Source of the DNA: Sphingobium sp. WTD-1
GTDB taxonomy: Bacteria > Pseudomonadota > Alphaproteobacteria > Sphingomonadales > Sphingomonadaceae
Length of the DNA: 64,000 nt
NCBI RefSeq assembly: GCF_030128825.1
Contig: NZ_CP119127.1
Span: forward strand, 2,294,001-2,358,000
Direction: 5' to 3'
Part shown: positions 1-8,802 of the stretch, one piece after another
Layout of the letters: every line of letters starts with the position of its first letter
Numbering within the stretch: the stretch's first letter is position 1
Made by a program: the position numbers and the translations under genes
Notes under the pieces: model-generated
What the model was told of the DNA's origin: nothing
What the model saw: only the letters and a program-made list of their open reading frames with translations
Databases searched by the model: none

Positions 1-162
1 TGCGGATTCCGCGGCGGACATGCCGATGGCGCGGGTGCCGGTAACGATGATGGCGGCGCCGTCGTCGACCTGCGGTTGCTGCGGTGCTTCCTGCGCAATT
101 GCAGCAGCGGACCAGGACGAAGCGGCGATCAGTGATAGTTTAAGAGCGGATAATCTTGTCAT
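1..162 (-). CDS. TonB-dependent receptor, N-terminal fragment (runs off the left edge)
   Basis: The first 54 codons of an outer-membrane TonB-dependent receptor are visible, read leftwards from an ATG at 160-162. The peptide has a Sec signal (basic MTRLSALK start, hydrophobic stretch, cleavage after AIAQ). It is followed by a TonB-box-like DDGAAIIVTGTR and then AIGMSAAESA, the start of the plug region. An AGGGGG ribosome site lies a few bases upstream. The mature N-terminus closely resembles that of the receptor at 19319 (GAAIIVTGTRATGVTAAESA), so the two are probably paralogues. The substrate cannot be judged because the plug and barrel lie outside the window. Confidence 0.8.
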   Translation of the reverse strand, partial: MTRLSALKLSLIAASSWSAAAIAQEAPQQPQVDDGAAIIVTGTRAIGMSAAESA

Positions 163-411
163 TCTATGCCCCCTGTTATGCATTATCGTGACACAGGGGA
201 AAACGAGGCTTGGCGAAATAACCTCTATTGCAGTGCAAAAATTATGACGTGAAATGAAATATTTCTGCTTTGTATCTAATGCCGGATTCGCCAGGTTATT
301 TTAGATTCGCAATGTTTTTCAAATGACAAGGTTGGATGCATCGTGATGCATTTTGCAATCAACTGGTATGGCGGGTTTTTGGTCGTTGTTCGTTGTTGAT
401 TTACTTGTGCC
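163..411. other. Intergenic region upstream of the receptor gene
   Basis: About 250 bases separate the start of the leftward receptor gene from the end of the leftward TlpA-like gene. The stretch is clearly more AT-rich than the genes around it, as expected for a promoter-bearing region. I could not assign a convincing -35/-10 pair or a terminator hairpin. Confidence 0.4.
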
Positions 412-1038
412 TCATTCGCCCTTGGCCATGGCGATGAGCTTGCGGGCTTCCGCGCCGGTCCAGTCCATGGCTCCGACCACGCGCGCAACCTCCTTGCCCT
501 TGGCATCATAAAGGACGGTGGTCGGCAGGACGCCGGTGGCATAGCCCAGGCCCAGCTTGTTCTCGGGATCGGTCCAGCCCTTGAGGTGGGGCAGCTTGTG
601 CTTGGCGAAGAAGGGCCTGATCGCGGCCTGGCCCTGCACGTCCTGCGAGATCGTCAATACCGCCAGACTCCTGTCACCTTCGCTGTCACTTTGCGCGGCG
701 AAGGCGTCGAGCGTCGGCATCTCCGCCACGCAGGGCGCGCACCAGGTCGCCCAGAGATTGACCAGCAGCGGCCGGCCGGCAAAGTCCTGCAGGGTTGCTG
801 TGCCGCCCTGCGGATTTTCGAACGCGAAGGTCGGCGCGGGCGTGCCCGCCTTGCTGCGGTCGATCGTGTAGTTGAATTCGCCCTTGGCGCTGCCGCCGGC
901 AGCGGGTTGCACTTCGTCGCCCGTCACCTCGCCGCTGGCGCTCGCATTGGCTTGCCCCGCGGGCGGGGATTGCCTATCGCATGCCGCCAGCCCAGCCAGC
1001 AGGAGCAGTGTCATTACCGAGCGCAAGGACGATATCAT
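412..1038 (-). CDS. TlpA/ResA-family thiol:disulfide oxidoreductase lipoprotein
   Basis: This 208-residue protein has a lipoprotein signal ([20 protein letters not shown], lipobox LAAC), a Gly/Ala/Ser-rich linker, and then a thioredoxin fold with the redox motif [13 protein letters not shown] and a cis-proline region GVLPTT. Such anchored thioredoxins reduce periplasmic disulfides, often for cytochrome c maturation. No ccm genes are nearby, so the partner is unknown. The start at 1038 is preferred because it gives a basic n-region and has a GGAG about nine bases upstream. An alternative ATG at 1014 lacks a ribosome site. The chosen start overlaps the start codon of the divergent argH. Confidence 0.88.
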   Translation of the reverse strand: MISSLRSVMTLLLLAGLAACDRQSPPAGQANASASGEVTGDEVQPAAGGSAKGEFNYTIDRSKAGTPAPTFAFENPQGGTATLQDFAGRPLLVNLWATWCAPCVAEMPTLDAFAAQSDSEGDRSLAVLTISQDVQGQAAIRPFFAKHKLPHLKGWTDPENKLGLGYATGVLPTTVLYDAKGKEVARVVGAMDWTGAEARKLIAMAKGE

Positions 1039-2425
1039 GGAAGCAGGCTCCAACAGCATGTGGGGTGGCCGGTTCGCGGCCGGCCCGGCATCGATCATGC
1101 GTGAGATAAATGCCTCCATCCCCTTCGACAAGCGCTTGTGGAAACAGGATATCGCCGGCTCCAAGGCGCATGTCGCGATGCTGGCCAAGCAGGGCATCGT
1201 CGATGGCGAGGATGCGCAGGCGATCACCGAGGGTCTGAACCGGATCGCGGCGGAATATGAAGCCAATGGCGTTCCGGTCAATCTGGACCTGGAAGATATC
1301 CACATGGTCACGGAGTCGCGGCTGGCCGAACTGATCGGCCCGGCCGCCGGCCGCCTGCACACCGCGCGCAGCCGCAACGACCAGGTTGCGACCGATTTCC
1401 GCCTGTGGGTCCGCGATGCCATGGATGAAGTGATGGCGGGCCTGGCCGGGTTGCAGCAGGCGCTGCTCGCTCGCGCCGAGGAGCATGTCGATGCGGTGAT
1501 GCCGGGCTTCACCCATCTCCAGTCGGCGCAGCCGGTGACTCTGGGCCATCATCTGATGGCCTATTATGAAATGGTGCGCCGCGACCGCAGCCGCTTTGCC
1601 GATGCGCGCGTGCGCCTGGACGAATGTCCGCTGGGCGCCGCTGCGCTGGCCGGCACCGGCTTCCCGATCGACCGCCATGCCACGGCGGCGGCGCTGGGCT
1701 TTGCCAAGCCGACCGACAACAGCCTGGACAGCGTGTCCGACCGCGACTTCGCGCTCGACTATCTGATGGCCGCGACCCAGGCATCGCTGCATCTGTCGCG
1801 CCTGGCCGAGGAATTCATCATCTGGGCGAGCCAGCCCTTCGGCTTCGTCAAGCTGCCCGACGCCTATTCGACCGGCAGCTCGATCATGCCGCAGAAGCGC
1901 AATCCCGACGCGGCCGAACTGGTGCGCGGCCATGCCGGCCGCATCATGGGCTGCATGAATGCGCTGTGCGTGACGATGAAGGGCCTGCCCCTCGCCTATT
2001 CCAAGGACATGCAGGACGACAAGCCGCCGGTGTTCGAGGCGCACGACCTGCTGGGCCTGTCGATCGCAGCGATGACCGGCATGATCGAGACGGTGACGTT
2101 CCGCACCGACCGGATGCGGGGGCTGGCCGAAAGCGGCTTTGCCACAGCGACGGACCTGGCCGACTGGCTGGTGCGCGAGGGCGACATTCCCTTCCGCGAG
2201 GCGCATCATATCACCGGGCGCGCGGTGGCGGCCGCGGAAGAGGCCGGCGTGCAGCTCGCCGACCTGCCGCTCGACACGCTCAAGGCCATTGATGCGCGTA
2301 TCGACGATCGCATCTATGCGGTATTGACGGTCGATGCGTCGGTCGCCAGCCGCAAGAGCCATGGCGGCACGGCGCCCGATCAGGTGCGCGCGCGGATCGC
2401 CGCGGCGCGCGCGACACAGGAGTGA
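1037..2425 (+). CDS. argH: Argininosuccinate lyase
   Basis: The enzyme cleaves argininosuccinate to arginine and fumarate, the last step of arginine synthesis. The 462-residue product has the usual family length, opens with the typical [13 protein letters not shown], and carries the fumarase/lyase signature [12 protein letters not shown] around residue 280. An AAGGAC ribosome site six bases before ATG 1037 supports this start over the longer reading frame that begins at 872. It leads a co-directional run with a small lipoprotein, lysA and a siroheme synthase-like gene. A small lipoprotein between argH and lysA is a common alphaproteobacterial order. Confidence 0.97.
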   Translation: MEAGSNSMWGGRFAAGPASIMREINASIPFDKRLWKQDIAGSKAHVAMLAKQGIVDGEDAQAITEGLNRIAAEYEANGVPVNLDLEDIHMVTESRLAELIGPAAGRLHTARSRNDQVATDFRLWVRDAMDEVMAGLAGLQQALLARAEEHVDAVMPGFTHLQSAQPVTLGHHLMAYYEMVRRDRSRFADARVRLDECPLGAAALAGTGFPIDRHATAAALGFAKPTDNSLDSVSDRDFALDYLMAATQASLHLSRLAEEFIIWASQPFGFVKLPDAYSTGSSIMPQKRNPDAAELVRGHAGRIMGCMNALCVTMKGLPLAYSKDMQDDKPPVFEAHDLLGLSIAAMTGMIETVTFRTDRMRGLAESGFATATDLADWLVREGDIPFREAHHITGRAVAAAEEAGVQLADLPLDTLKAIDARIDDRIYAVLTVDASVASRKSHGGTAPDQVRARIAAARATQE

Positions 2426-2430
2426 GGCAG

Positions 2431-2697
2431 ATGGCACGGCATGTCCGCAACGGGCTGATGATCGGGGTAATGGCGCTGGCGCTGGCCTCCTGCGGCGGCC
2501 GTGAATCGCTCAAACCCGTGGCGGGCCAGAAATTGCCCGCCGTGCCGGTGGGGGCGGCGACCGCGCCGACCGCCGCCGACCTGACCGATGCCGGCACCCA
2601 GGCGCGCCCGGAGCGCAACGTGGAGTTGCTGACCCAGTCGCGCCAGCGCGGTAATGACGAATTCGATCTGCCGCCGGAAAGCCGGCCGCAACAATAA
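2431..2697 (+). CDS. Small lipoprotein between argH and lysA (LptM-like)
   Basis: This 88-residue lipoprotein has a short hydrophobic signal ending ALALASC, then CGGRESLKPVAGQKLPAVPVG and a polar, proline-rich tail. In many proteobacteria a tiny lipoprotein sits just before lysA or dapF; the E. coli member, LptM (YifL), helps mature the LPS translocon LptDE. Position, size and a short C-G-x-L-x-P-like start fit that family, but sequence similarity is too limited to be certain. An AGGAG site lies eight bases before the ATG, five bases after argH ends, so the gene is very likely co-transcribed. Confidence 0.65.
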   Translation: MARHVRNGLMIGVMALALASCGGRESLKPVAGQKLPAVPVGAATAPTAADLTDAGTQARPERNVELLTQSRQRGNDEFDLPPESRPQQ

Positions 2698-2722
2698 TCC
2701 CTATTCCCGCAAGGATCAGACC

Positions 2723-3988
2723 TTGGATCATTTCGATTATGTAGACGGCACCATGCATGTGGAGCAGGTGCCGATGGCGGAGATTGCGCAGCAGGTCGGC
2801 ACCCCGGTCTATGTCTACTCGACCGCGACGCTGGAACGTCATGTCGGCGTGTTTCGCGACGGGCTGTCCCAGCTCGACAATCCGCTGATCGCCTTTGCCG
2901 TGAAGGCCAATCCCAATGCCGCCGTGCTGGCGACGCTGGCGAAGCTGGGGCTGGGCGCGGACGTGGTATCGGGCGGCGAATTGCAGCGCGCCGTGGCCGC
3001 GGGCATTCCGGCCGATCGCATCGTCTTTTCGGGCGTCGGCAAGACCGCCGAAGAAATGAAGCTGGCGCTGGAGCTGGGCATTTTCCAGTTCAACCTGGAG
3101 AGCGAACCGGAAGCGGAAATGCTGTCGCAGGTTGCGGAGTCGATGGGCCGGAAGGCGCCGGTCGCCTATCGCATCAACCCCGATGTCGACGCCGGCACTC
3201 ATGCCAAGATTTCGACCGGCAAGTCGGAAAACAAGTTCGGCATCCCCTATGACCGGGCGCTGGAAAGCTATGCTGCCGCGCGCGACCTGCCGGGCCTCGA
3301 TGTCCAGGGCGTCGCCGTGCATATCGGCAGCCAGCTGACCGACCTGGCGCCGCTGGAGGCGGCCTTCGTCAAGGTCGGCGCGCTGATCGCGCAGTTGCGC
3401 GCGGCGGGCCATGACATCCGCACCGCCGATCTGGGCGGTGGCCTGGGCGTACCCTACGACCCGTCGCAGCCGCTGCCGCCGAGCCCGGCGGATTATGGCG
3501 CGATGGTGACGCGGGTGACGCAGGGCTGGGATGCGCGGCTGATGTTCGAGCCGGGTCGGGTGATCGTGGGCAATGCCGGCGTGCTGCTGTCGAAGGTGAT
3601 CCGCGTCAAGCAGGGCGCGCAGGCGCCGTTCGTGATCGTCGACGCGGCGATGAACGACCTGATGCGCCCGAGCCTCTATGACGCTTGGCACGATATCCGC
3701 GCGGTGGCGCCCGACGGCAACCGGATCGCGTCGAACGTGGTCGGGCCGGTGTGCGAAACCGGCGATACCTTTGCCATGGGCCGCGACATGGACGTAGTGG
3801 CGGCCGGCGACCTGCTGACATTCATGACGGCTGGCGCCTATGGCGCGACCATGGCGGGCACCTATAACAGCCGGTCGCTGACCCCTGAAGTGCTGGTGTC
3901 GGGCGACAAATGGGCGGTGGTCCGCGCGCGCCCGCCGATCGAGGCGCTGATCGCGGGTGATCATATTCCCGATTGGGTTGCTGGCTGA
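2723..3988 (+). CDS. lysA: Diaminopimelate decarboxylase
   Basis: A PLP enzyme that converts meso-diaminopimelate to lysine. The 421-residue product shows the PLP-lysine motif FAVKANPN near residue 52, the glycine-rich phosphate site DLGGGLGVPY, and the C-terminal catalytic CETGDTF and GAYGATM motifs of the alanine-racemase-fold decarboxylases. I place the start at a TTG (2723), preceded by AAGGA with seven-base spacing. This gives the normal length and DHFDYVDGTMHVE as N-terminus; the longer in-frame ATG at 2654 overlaps the lipoprotein gene. The stop overlaps the next gene's ATG (TGATG). Confidence 0.95.
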   Translation: MDHFDYVDGTMHVEQVPMAEIAQQVGTPVYVYSTATLERHVGVFRDGLSQLDNPLIAFAVKANPNAAVLATLAKLGLGADVVSGGELQRAVAAGIPADRIVFSGVGKTAEEMKLALELGIFQFNLESEPEAEMLSQVAESMGRKAPVAYRINPDVDAGTHAKISTGKSENKFGIPYDRALESYAAARDLPGLDVQGVAVHIGSQLTDLAPLEAAFVKVGALIAQLRAAGHDIRTADLGGGLGVPYDPSQPLPPSPADYGAMVTRVTQGWDARLMFEPGRVIVGNAGVLLSKVIRVKQGAQAPFVIVDAAMNDLMRPSLYDAWHDIRAVAPDGNRIASNVVGPVCETGDTFAMGRDMDVVAAGDLLTFMTAGAYGATMAGTYNSRSLTPEVLVSGDKWAVVRARPPIEALIAGDHIPDWVAG

Positions 3989-4746
3989 TGCACAGCCTGC
4001 CCGTCTTTCTGCGGCTGGAGGGGCGGGCGGTCATCCTGACCGGAGAAGGCGAGGCGGCCGATGCCAAGCGCCGGCTGCTGGAGCGCGCCGGCGCGCGCAT
4101 CGTCGGCGAGGATGATGCGGATGCGCGGGTCGCGATCGTGTCGGATGGCGACGCGGCGGTCGTGGCGCGACTGCGCGCGCGCGGCGTGCTGGTCAATGCG
4201 ACCGACAAGCCGGACCTGTGCGATTTCACCCTGCCGGCGATCGTCGATCGCGATCCGGTGCTGATCGCGATCGGCACGGGTGGGGCGTCGGCGGGGCTGG
4301 CGGCGGCGCTGCGGCAGCGGATCGAGGCCTTGTTGCCGAGCGGGCTGGGCGATCTGGCGCGGGCGCTGTTTGCGGCGCGGGGGCGGTTGCGCGACCTGTG
4401 GCCCGATGCCGGCGCACGGCGGCAGGCGATCGGCAAGGCGCTGGCGCCGGGCGGGGCGATCGATCCGCTGGGTTTCGATCCGGATGTCGACTTCTGGCTG
4501 GCGGAAAATCCGGAGGCGGACAATAGCGAGCTATATCTTGTCCGGCTGACGTCGGCCGATCCCGACGACCTGAGCGTGCGCGATGCGCGGATGCTGGCGC
4601 TGGCGGACCGGGTCTATCATGACGGGTCGGTGGCGTCGGCGATATTGGACCGGGCGCGGGCGGATGCCGAGCGGATCGCGGCGGATGGTCCGCCCGAACG
4701 GCCGGGCGTCGGCCTGAATCTGTGGGTCAGTTCTGCCGCGCGTTGA
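3988..4746 (+). CDS. Siroheme synthase-type precorrin-2 dehydrogenase/ferrochelatase with a SUMT remnant
   Basis: Residues 1-150 match the CysG-B/Met8 module, which oxidises precorrin-2 with NAD and inserts iron to make siroheme for sulfite reduction. Visible are LPVFLRLEGRAVILTGEGEAADAK (nucleotide-binding loop), NATDKPDLCDFTLPAI and IGTGGASAGLAAALR. The 252-residue length is intermediate between stand-alone Met8-type proteins and full CysG (about 457). The last ~60 residues (LYLVRLTSADPDDLSVRDAR, then ADRVYHDGSVASAILDRARA) resemble only the first part of the SUMT methyltransferase domain. The gene overlaps the lysA stop by one base and converges with the next gene, overlapping it by 20 bases. 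Confidence 0.8.
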   Translation: MHSLPVFLRLEGRAVILTGEGEAADAKRRLLERAGARIVGEDDADARVAIVSDGDAAVVARLRARGVLVNATDKPDLCDFTLPAIVDRDPVLIAIGTGGASAGLAAALRQRIEALLPSGLGDLARALFAARGRLRDLWPDAGARRQAIGKALAPGGAIDPLGFDPDVDFWLAENPEADNSELYLVRLTSADPDDLSVRDARMLALADRVYHDGSVASAILDRARADAERIAADGPPERPGVGLNLWVSSAAR

Positions 4747-5350
4747 GGCGGGCGACTTCATCCTGCAAGGCCTGGATCGAGGAGACGAGGCGGGCGCGGT
4801 CGAGCTGCATTTGCTGCAGGGCGTCGCGGGTTTCGCCCAGTTCCACCGCGCGGCGGGCGATGCGGGCATCGAGTTCGGCATTGTGGCGGCTGAGCATGTC
4901 GAGCCGTTCGGCGCGGGCGCACAGATGGCGCAGCCGTGCATCGAGCAGGTCGAAATCGAACGGCTTGACGATATGGTCGTCGGCGCCAGCCTCCAGCACT
5001 TCGACGGCGGACTGGCTATCCATGCGACCGGTCAGCATGACGATGCAGGCATGGGGGGCGAGTGCGGCGGCGCGTATGCGCTTCATCGTCGTCACGGCGG
5101 GCAGCATCAAAAGGTCCATGTCGATCAGGATCAGGTCGACCGGACGCGTCACCAGCAGGTTGAGGGCGATGAAACCATTTTCGGCCAGCATCACGTCATA
5201 GTTAAGCCGTGACAGGCGGCGGGCGATGACGGCGCGGGCGGTCGCATTCTCGTCGATCAGCAGCACGCGCAGCCGACGCGAGGCGGTGGCGTCGCTTTCC
5301 GGCTTTTCAGCAACGATCTGATGAAGGGGCTTGCGCTTGAAAAACGGCAT
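4727..5350 (-). CDS. Response regulator with receiver domain and C-terminal coiled coil
   Basis: This 207-residue protein has a basic N-terminal stretch and then a CheY-like receiver domain at about residues 27-145. The acidic pocket is in LLIDENATAR, the phospho-acceptor is probably Asp77 in LILIDMDLL, the switch Thr is in VMLTGRMD, and the conserved Lys is in DDHIVKPFD. The rest (about 150-207) is a predicted coiled coil rich in Arg, Glu, Leu and Gln, with no DNA-binding or enzymatic output. It may act by protein contact in a phosphorelay. No histidine kinase is adjacent. It ends inside the 3' end of the siroheme synthase-like gene on the other strand. Confidence 0.85.
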   Translation of the reverse strand: MPFFKRKPLHQIVAEKPESDATASRRLRVLLIDENATARAVIARRLSRLNYDVMLAENGFIALNLLVTRPVDLILIDMDLLMLPAVTTMKRIRAAALAPHACIVMLTGRMDSQSAVEVLEAGADDHIVKPFDFDLLDARLRHLCARAERLDMLSRHNAELDARIARRAVELGETRDALQQMQLDRARLVSSIQALQDEVARLNARQN

Positions 5351-5402
5351 TGGATAGCAACTCCTGCGATCGGCAGGTTAGATGCTGGCGGCAAAGAAAT
5401 GG

Positions 5403-6056
5403 TTAACGCGCCATGCCTTGGGCGCCATAGGCGCGCAGGAAGATGTCGACGGCGAAGGCGGCGTCGCTTTCCATCTGTTGCGGCGTGACCCGTTCGATCT
5501 GGCCGAGCAGCAGCAATTCATGGCAACCCGATGTCGTCAGGCGCATCAGCACGCGAGCGGCCTTGTCGGGATCGTCGCGGCGCAACTGGCCGCGATCCAT
5601 CGCGCCTTCGAGGAAGCGGGCGAGCAGCATCCGGGTATGGCTGGGCGCCATTTCATAGAAGATGCGGCTCATTTCCGGGAAGCGACTGCCTTCCGACGCG
5701 ATCAGCCGGTGCAGGGCGATCGCTTCGGGCGATGTCACCTTTTCGAGCAGGCTGAGCGCGGTGCGGTGCAGCGTCGAGGTGAGGTCGCCGCCGGGATCCA
5801 ATATTTCCGAAAGTCGCGCGCGATAGGTGCTGGTCGCATTTTCGAGAACCGCGCGAAACAATTCCTCCTTGGAAGGGAAATGATTCCACAACGTGCCCTT
5901 CGACCCGCCCAATATGGCGGCGATGGCCGACATGCTGGTCGCGGCATAGCCATTTTCCAGAAAATGCCGGGCAGCCACCTCCAATATCGTCTGACGCCGG
6001 TCGAGGCGGCGGGCCTCCCGACGGCTGGGGGCAGAAGCTTTTTCCGGGCATGTCAT
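5403..6056 (-). CDS. TetR/AcrR-family repressor of the divergent efflux operon
   Basis: The 217-residue product has the TetR helix-turn-helix at about residues 20-65 (ILEVAARHFLENGYAATSMS, then SKGTLWNHFPSKEELF) and an all-helical ligand-binding domain after it. It is divergent from an OMF-EmrA-EmrB efflux operon, the classic arrangement for a repressor released by the pump's substrate. The short gap holds a perfect inverted repeat (6061-6078) five bases upstream of its own start, so autoregulation is likely. On its own strand TTGTCA-N17-TATGGT could be the promoter, giving a very short leader. Confidence 0.9.
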   Translation of the reverse strand: MTCPEKASAPSRREARRLDRRQTILEVAARHFLENGYAATSMSAIAAILGGSKGTLWNHFPSKEELFRAVLENATSTYRARLSEILDPGGDLTSTLHRTALSLLEKVTSPEAIALHRLIASEGSRFPEMSRIFYEMAPSHTRMLLARFLEGAMDRGQLRRDDPDKAARVLMRLTTSGCHELLLLGQIERVTPQQMESDAAFAVDIFLRAYGAQGMAR

Positions 6057-6060
6057 ATAA

Positions 6061-6078
6061 GCGTACCATAGAGTACGC
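6061..6078. promoter_or_regulatory. Probable TetR operator (GCGTAC-N6-GTACGC)
   Basis: A perfect six-base inverted repeat, GCGTACCATAGAGTACGC, sits between the divergent tetR and efflux genes and covers the region where a tetR -10 element would lie. Extra GGTAC half-sites occur at 6098-6102 and 6133-6137. Position and symmetry are typical of a TetR-family operator. That this repressor binds it is inferred. Confidence 0.6.
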
Positions 6079-6146
6079 TATTTATATTGACAAGGGTGGT
6101 ACGGCGGGGCAAAGGCGATTTTCATACTGGATGGTACGGTTTGGAT

Positions 6147-7661
6147 ATGTCCGTGAGTCGCATCAGTTTTTCCATTCGCACCGGCGGTATTGCAGTGACA
6201 GCGCTGCTTCTGGCCGGCTGTGCTTCAATACCCGATCTGGGCGACAAGCCCGAGATTCGCGCGCCGCAGAGCGTGGAGGCCGGGCGCAGCCTGAGCGCCG
6301 ACACGGTTGCCTGGCCCAGCGAGAATTGGTGGAGCGCCTATGGCGATCCGCAACTGACATCGCTGATCGAGGAGGGGCTGCGCAATTCGCCTGACATGGC
6401 GGTGGCGCTGGCGCGTTTCCGCCAGGCGACGGCGATGGCCCAGCAATCGGGCGCGGCGCTGCTGCCCACGGTCGACGCCACGGCCAATGCCGGCGTGACC
6501 AAGCAGAGCTATAATATGGGCATGCCCAAGGATTTCGTGCCGCAGGGCTGGCTGGGCACCGGCAAGGTCGGGCTGGACTTTGGTCTGGATATCGACCTGT
6601 GGGGCAAGAACCGGGCGTCGCTGGCCGCAGCCACGTCGGAAGCCCGCGCGGCCGAGATCGACGCGCAGCAGGCACGCCTGGCGCTGACCACCGCGATCGC
6701 CGATGCCTATGCCGACCTGGCCCGCCTCTATGACGAGGCGGAAATCCAGGAGCGTACGCTGGAAATCCGCACGGCCAGCCAGAAGCTGGTCGCCGACCGC
6801 CGGCAGAATGGCCTGGAAACGCGCGGTAGCGTGCGCCAGGCCGACGCCACCGTGTCCTCGGCCAAGGCGCAACTGGCCGCCGCCCGCGTGGCGATCGAGC
6901 TGCGCCAGCATCAGATCGCCGCGCTGATCGGCGCCGGGCCGGACCGTGGCCTGGCGATGACCCGGCCGCAGATCGGCCAGTTGGCGCCGCTGGGTCTGCC
7001 GGCGGACGTCACCACCAATCTGGTGGCGCGTCGTCCCGACGTCGCCGCCGCGCTGGCCCGGACGCAGGCCGCCGCCAGCCGGATCAAGGTGGCGCGGGCA
7101 TCCTTCTACCCGGCGGTGAGCCTGAGCGCCCTGATCGGCGTCCAGTCGCTGGGATATGAAACGCTGTTCACCGGCACCGGTGCTTCGGGCGGTTCGACGT
7201 CCTTTGCGGACAATCTGTTCAAGAAGGATTCGCTGTTCGGCAGCGCCGGCCCGGCGATCAGCCTGCCGATCTTCCATGGCGGGCAGTTGCGCGGCCAGTA
7301 TCGCGGCGCGCGCGCGACCTATGACGAGGCGGTCGCCAGCTATGACAAGACGGTGCTGGGCGCCTATCAGGACGTCGCCGACGCCGTGACCAGCCGCCGA
7401 ACGCTGGATCAGCGGCTGACCGACGCCAAGGCGGCGCTGACCGCGTCGCAGGATGCCTATGGCGTCGCCCAGCAGCGCTACAAGGGTGGGCTTTCCACCT
7501 ATCTTGACGTGCTGAACGTCGAAGACCAGCTGCTCGCGGCGCGTCAGTCCGTCGCGCAGCTGGAAGCGAGCGCCTTCTCTCTCGATATTGCCCTCATTCG
7601 CGCGCTCGGCGGCGGCTTTGCCGCGAGCGACGCTCAGTCCAAGGATCGACCCAATGGCTGA
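6147..7661 (+). CDS. Outer-membrane efflux lipoprotein (NodT/OprM family)
   Basis: This 504-residue channel subunit exports drugs or toxic compounds across the outer membrane with the two downstream proteins. It has a lipobox (ALLLAGC, lipid-bearing Cys near residue 26), the family opening WWSAYGDPQLTSLIEEGLRNSPD, and two OEP repeats rich in Ala/Gln coiled coil, ending with LSTYLDVLNVEDQLLAARQ. ATG 6147 gives a proper signal peptide; earlier in-frame starts do not. Its last eight bases overlap the start of the membrane fusion gene, so the operon is tightly coupled. Confidence 0.93.
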   Translation: MSVSRISFSIRTGGIAVTALLLAGCASIPDLGDKPEIRAPQSVEAGRSLSADTVAWPSENWWSAYGDPQLTSLIEEGLRNSPDMAVALARFRQATAMAQQSGAALLPTVDATANAGVTKQSYNMGMPKDFVPQGWLGTGKVGLDFGLDIDLWGKNRASLAAATSEARAAEIDAQQARLALTTAIADAYADLARLYDEAEIQERTLEIRTASQKLVADRRQNGLETRGSVRQADATVSSAKAQLAAARVAIELRQHQIAALIGAGPDRGLAMTRPQIGQLAPLGLPADVTTNLVARRPDVAAALARTQAAASRIKVARASFYPAVSLSALIGVQSLGYETLFTGTGASGGSTSFADNLFKKDSLFGSAGPAISLPIFHGGQLRGQYRGARATYDEAVASYDKTVLGAYQDVADAVTSRRTLDQRLTDAKAALTASQDAYGVAQQRYKGGLSTYLDVLNVEDQLLAARQSVAQLEASAFSLDIALIRALGGGFAASDAQSKDRPNG

Positions 7662-8790
7662 TGCCGCCACCGAAACTTCCCCCGAACTGGCCGAGCAGCG
7701 CGGCAATGCCCGCAAGACCTGGCTGACCCGTCTGGCGATCGCCGTGCTGGTGGTCGGCGTCCTGTGGGCGGCCTGGTATTTCCTTATCGGGCGCAACCAT
7801 GTCAGCACCGACAATGCCTATGTGAATGCGGAGGTCGCCCAGGTGACGCCCTTGCTGTCGGCGCAGGCGATCGAGGTCAACGTCACCGACACCCAGACGG
7901 TGAAGCGCGGCGACATATTGGTGAAGCTGGACCCGACCGATGCGCAGATCGCGCTGCAGCAGGCCGAGGCCGATCTGGCCGATGCCCGTCGCCGCTTCCG
8001 CCAGACCAGCGCGACCAGCGGTTCGCTGTCGGCGCAGGTCGAGGCGCGTGGCGCCGACATCGTCCAGGCCCGTGCCCAGCTGGCGACCGCGCAGGCCGAT
8101 TTCGACAAGGCCCGCATCGACCTGCAGCGTCGCGAGGCGCTGGTCGCGGGCGGCGCGGTTTCGGGTGACGAAGTCACCGCGGCGCGCAAATCCTATGCCG
8201 CTGCCAAGGCGGCGCTGGACCTGGCCCGTGCCGGCGTCGAGACCGCGCAGGCGACCCGCAATGCCGCCACCGGCCAGCTGGCGGCCAATGACGCGCTGAT
8301 CCGCGGTTCGACCGAAGAAACCGATCCCGCGGTGATGGCCGCCAAGGCGAAGCTGGAAGATGCCAAGCTGGACCTGGAACGCACGATCATCCGCGCGCCC
8401 GTCGACGGCGTGGTGACCAAACGCGCGGTCCAGATCGGCCAGCGCGTGGCGCAGGGCAGCCCGATCATGAGCATCGTCCCGCTCTCGCAGGTCTATGTCG
8501 ACGCCAATTTCAAGGAGCGCCAGCTGCGCCATGTGAAGGTGGGCATGCCCGCCACGGTGGTGGCCGACATCTATGGCGGCGACGTGGTCTATCATGGCAA
8601 GGTCGTGGGCTTTTCCGGCGGCACCGGTTCGTCGCTGTCGCTGATCCCGGCGCAGAACGCGACCGGCAACTGGATCAAGGTGGTCCAGCGCCTGCCGGTG
8701 CGCATCGCGCTCGACCCCAAGGAACTGGCAGAGCATCCGCTGCGCGTGGGCTTGTCCACCGAAGTCGAGATCGATCTGGCCGGCAAGTAA
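7654..8790 (+). CDS. EmrA/HlyD-family membrane fusion protein
   Basis: The periplasmic adaptor of the tripartite pump. The 378-residue product has a cytoplasmic tail, one transmembrane helix at about 27-46 (LAIAVLVVGVLWAAWYFLIG), then HVSTDNAYVNAEVAQVTPLLS, the characteristic EmrA/HlyD biotinyl-lipoyl half motif. A long alpha-hairpin follows, then the second lipoyl half (IIRAPVDGVVTKRAVQIGQR) and beta-barrel region. The start lies within the end of the OMF gene (ATGGCTGA overlap) with an AAGGA about seven bases upstream. Twelve bases separate it from the EmrB-like gene. Confidence 0.93.
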   Translation: MADAATETSPELAEQRGNARKTWLTRLAIAVLVVGVLWAAWYFLIGRNHVSTDNAYVNAEVAQVTPLLSAQAIEVNVTDTQTVKRGDILVKLDPTDAQIALQQAEADLADARRRFRQTSATSGSLSAQVEARGADIVQARAQLATAQADFDKARIDLQRREALVAGGAVSGDEVTAARKSYAAAKAALDLARAGVETAQATRNAATGQLAANDALIRGSTEETDPAVMAAKAKLEDAKLDLERTIIRAPVDGVVTKRAVQIGQRVAQGSPIMSIVPLSQVYVDANFKERQLRHVKVGMPATVVADIYGGDVVYHGKVVGFSGGTGSSLSLIPAQNATGNWIKVVQRLPVRIALDPKELAEHPLRVGLSTEVEIDLAGK

Positions 8791-8802
8791 GGGAGCGAGC
8801 GC

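Noticed and set aside
974..2437. A 487-codon open frame antisense to argH
   Set aside because: The argH frame is clearly real with family motifs; the antisense frame is Arg/His/Ala-rich with no motif or ribosome site, as expected in high-GC DNA.
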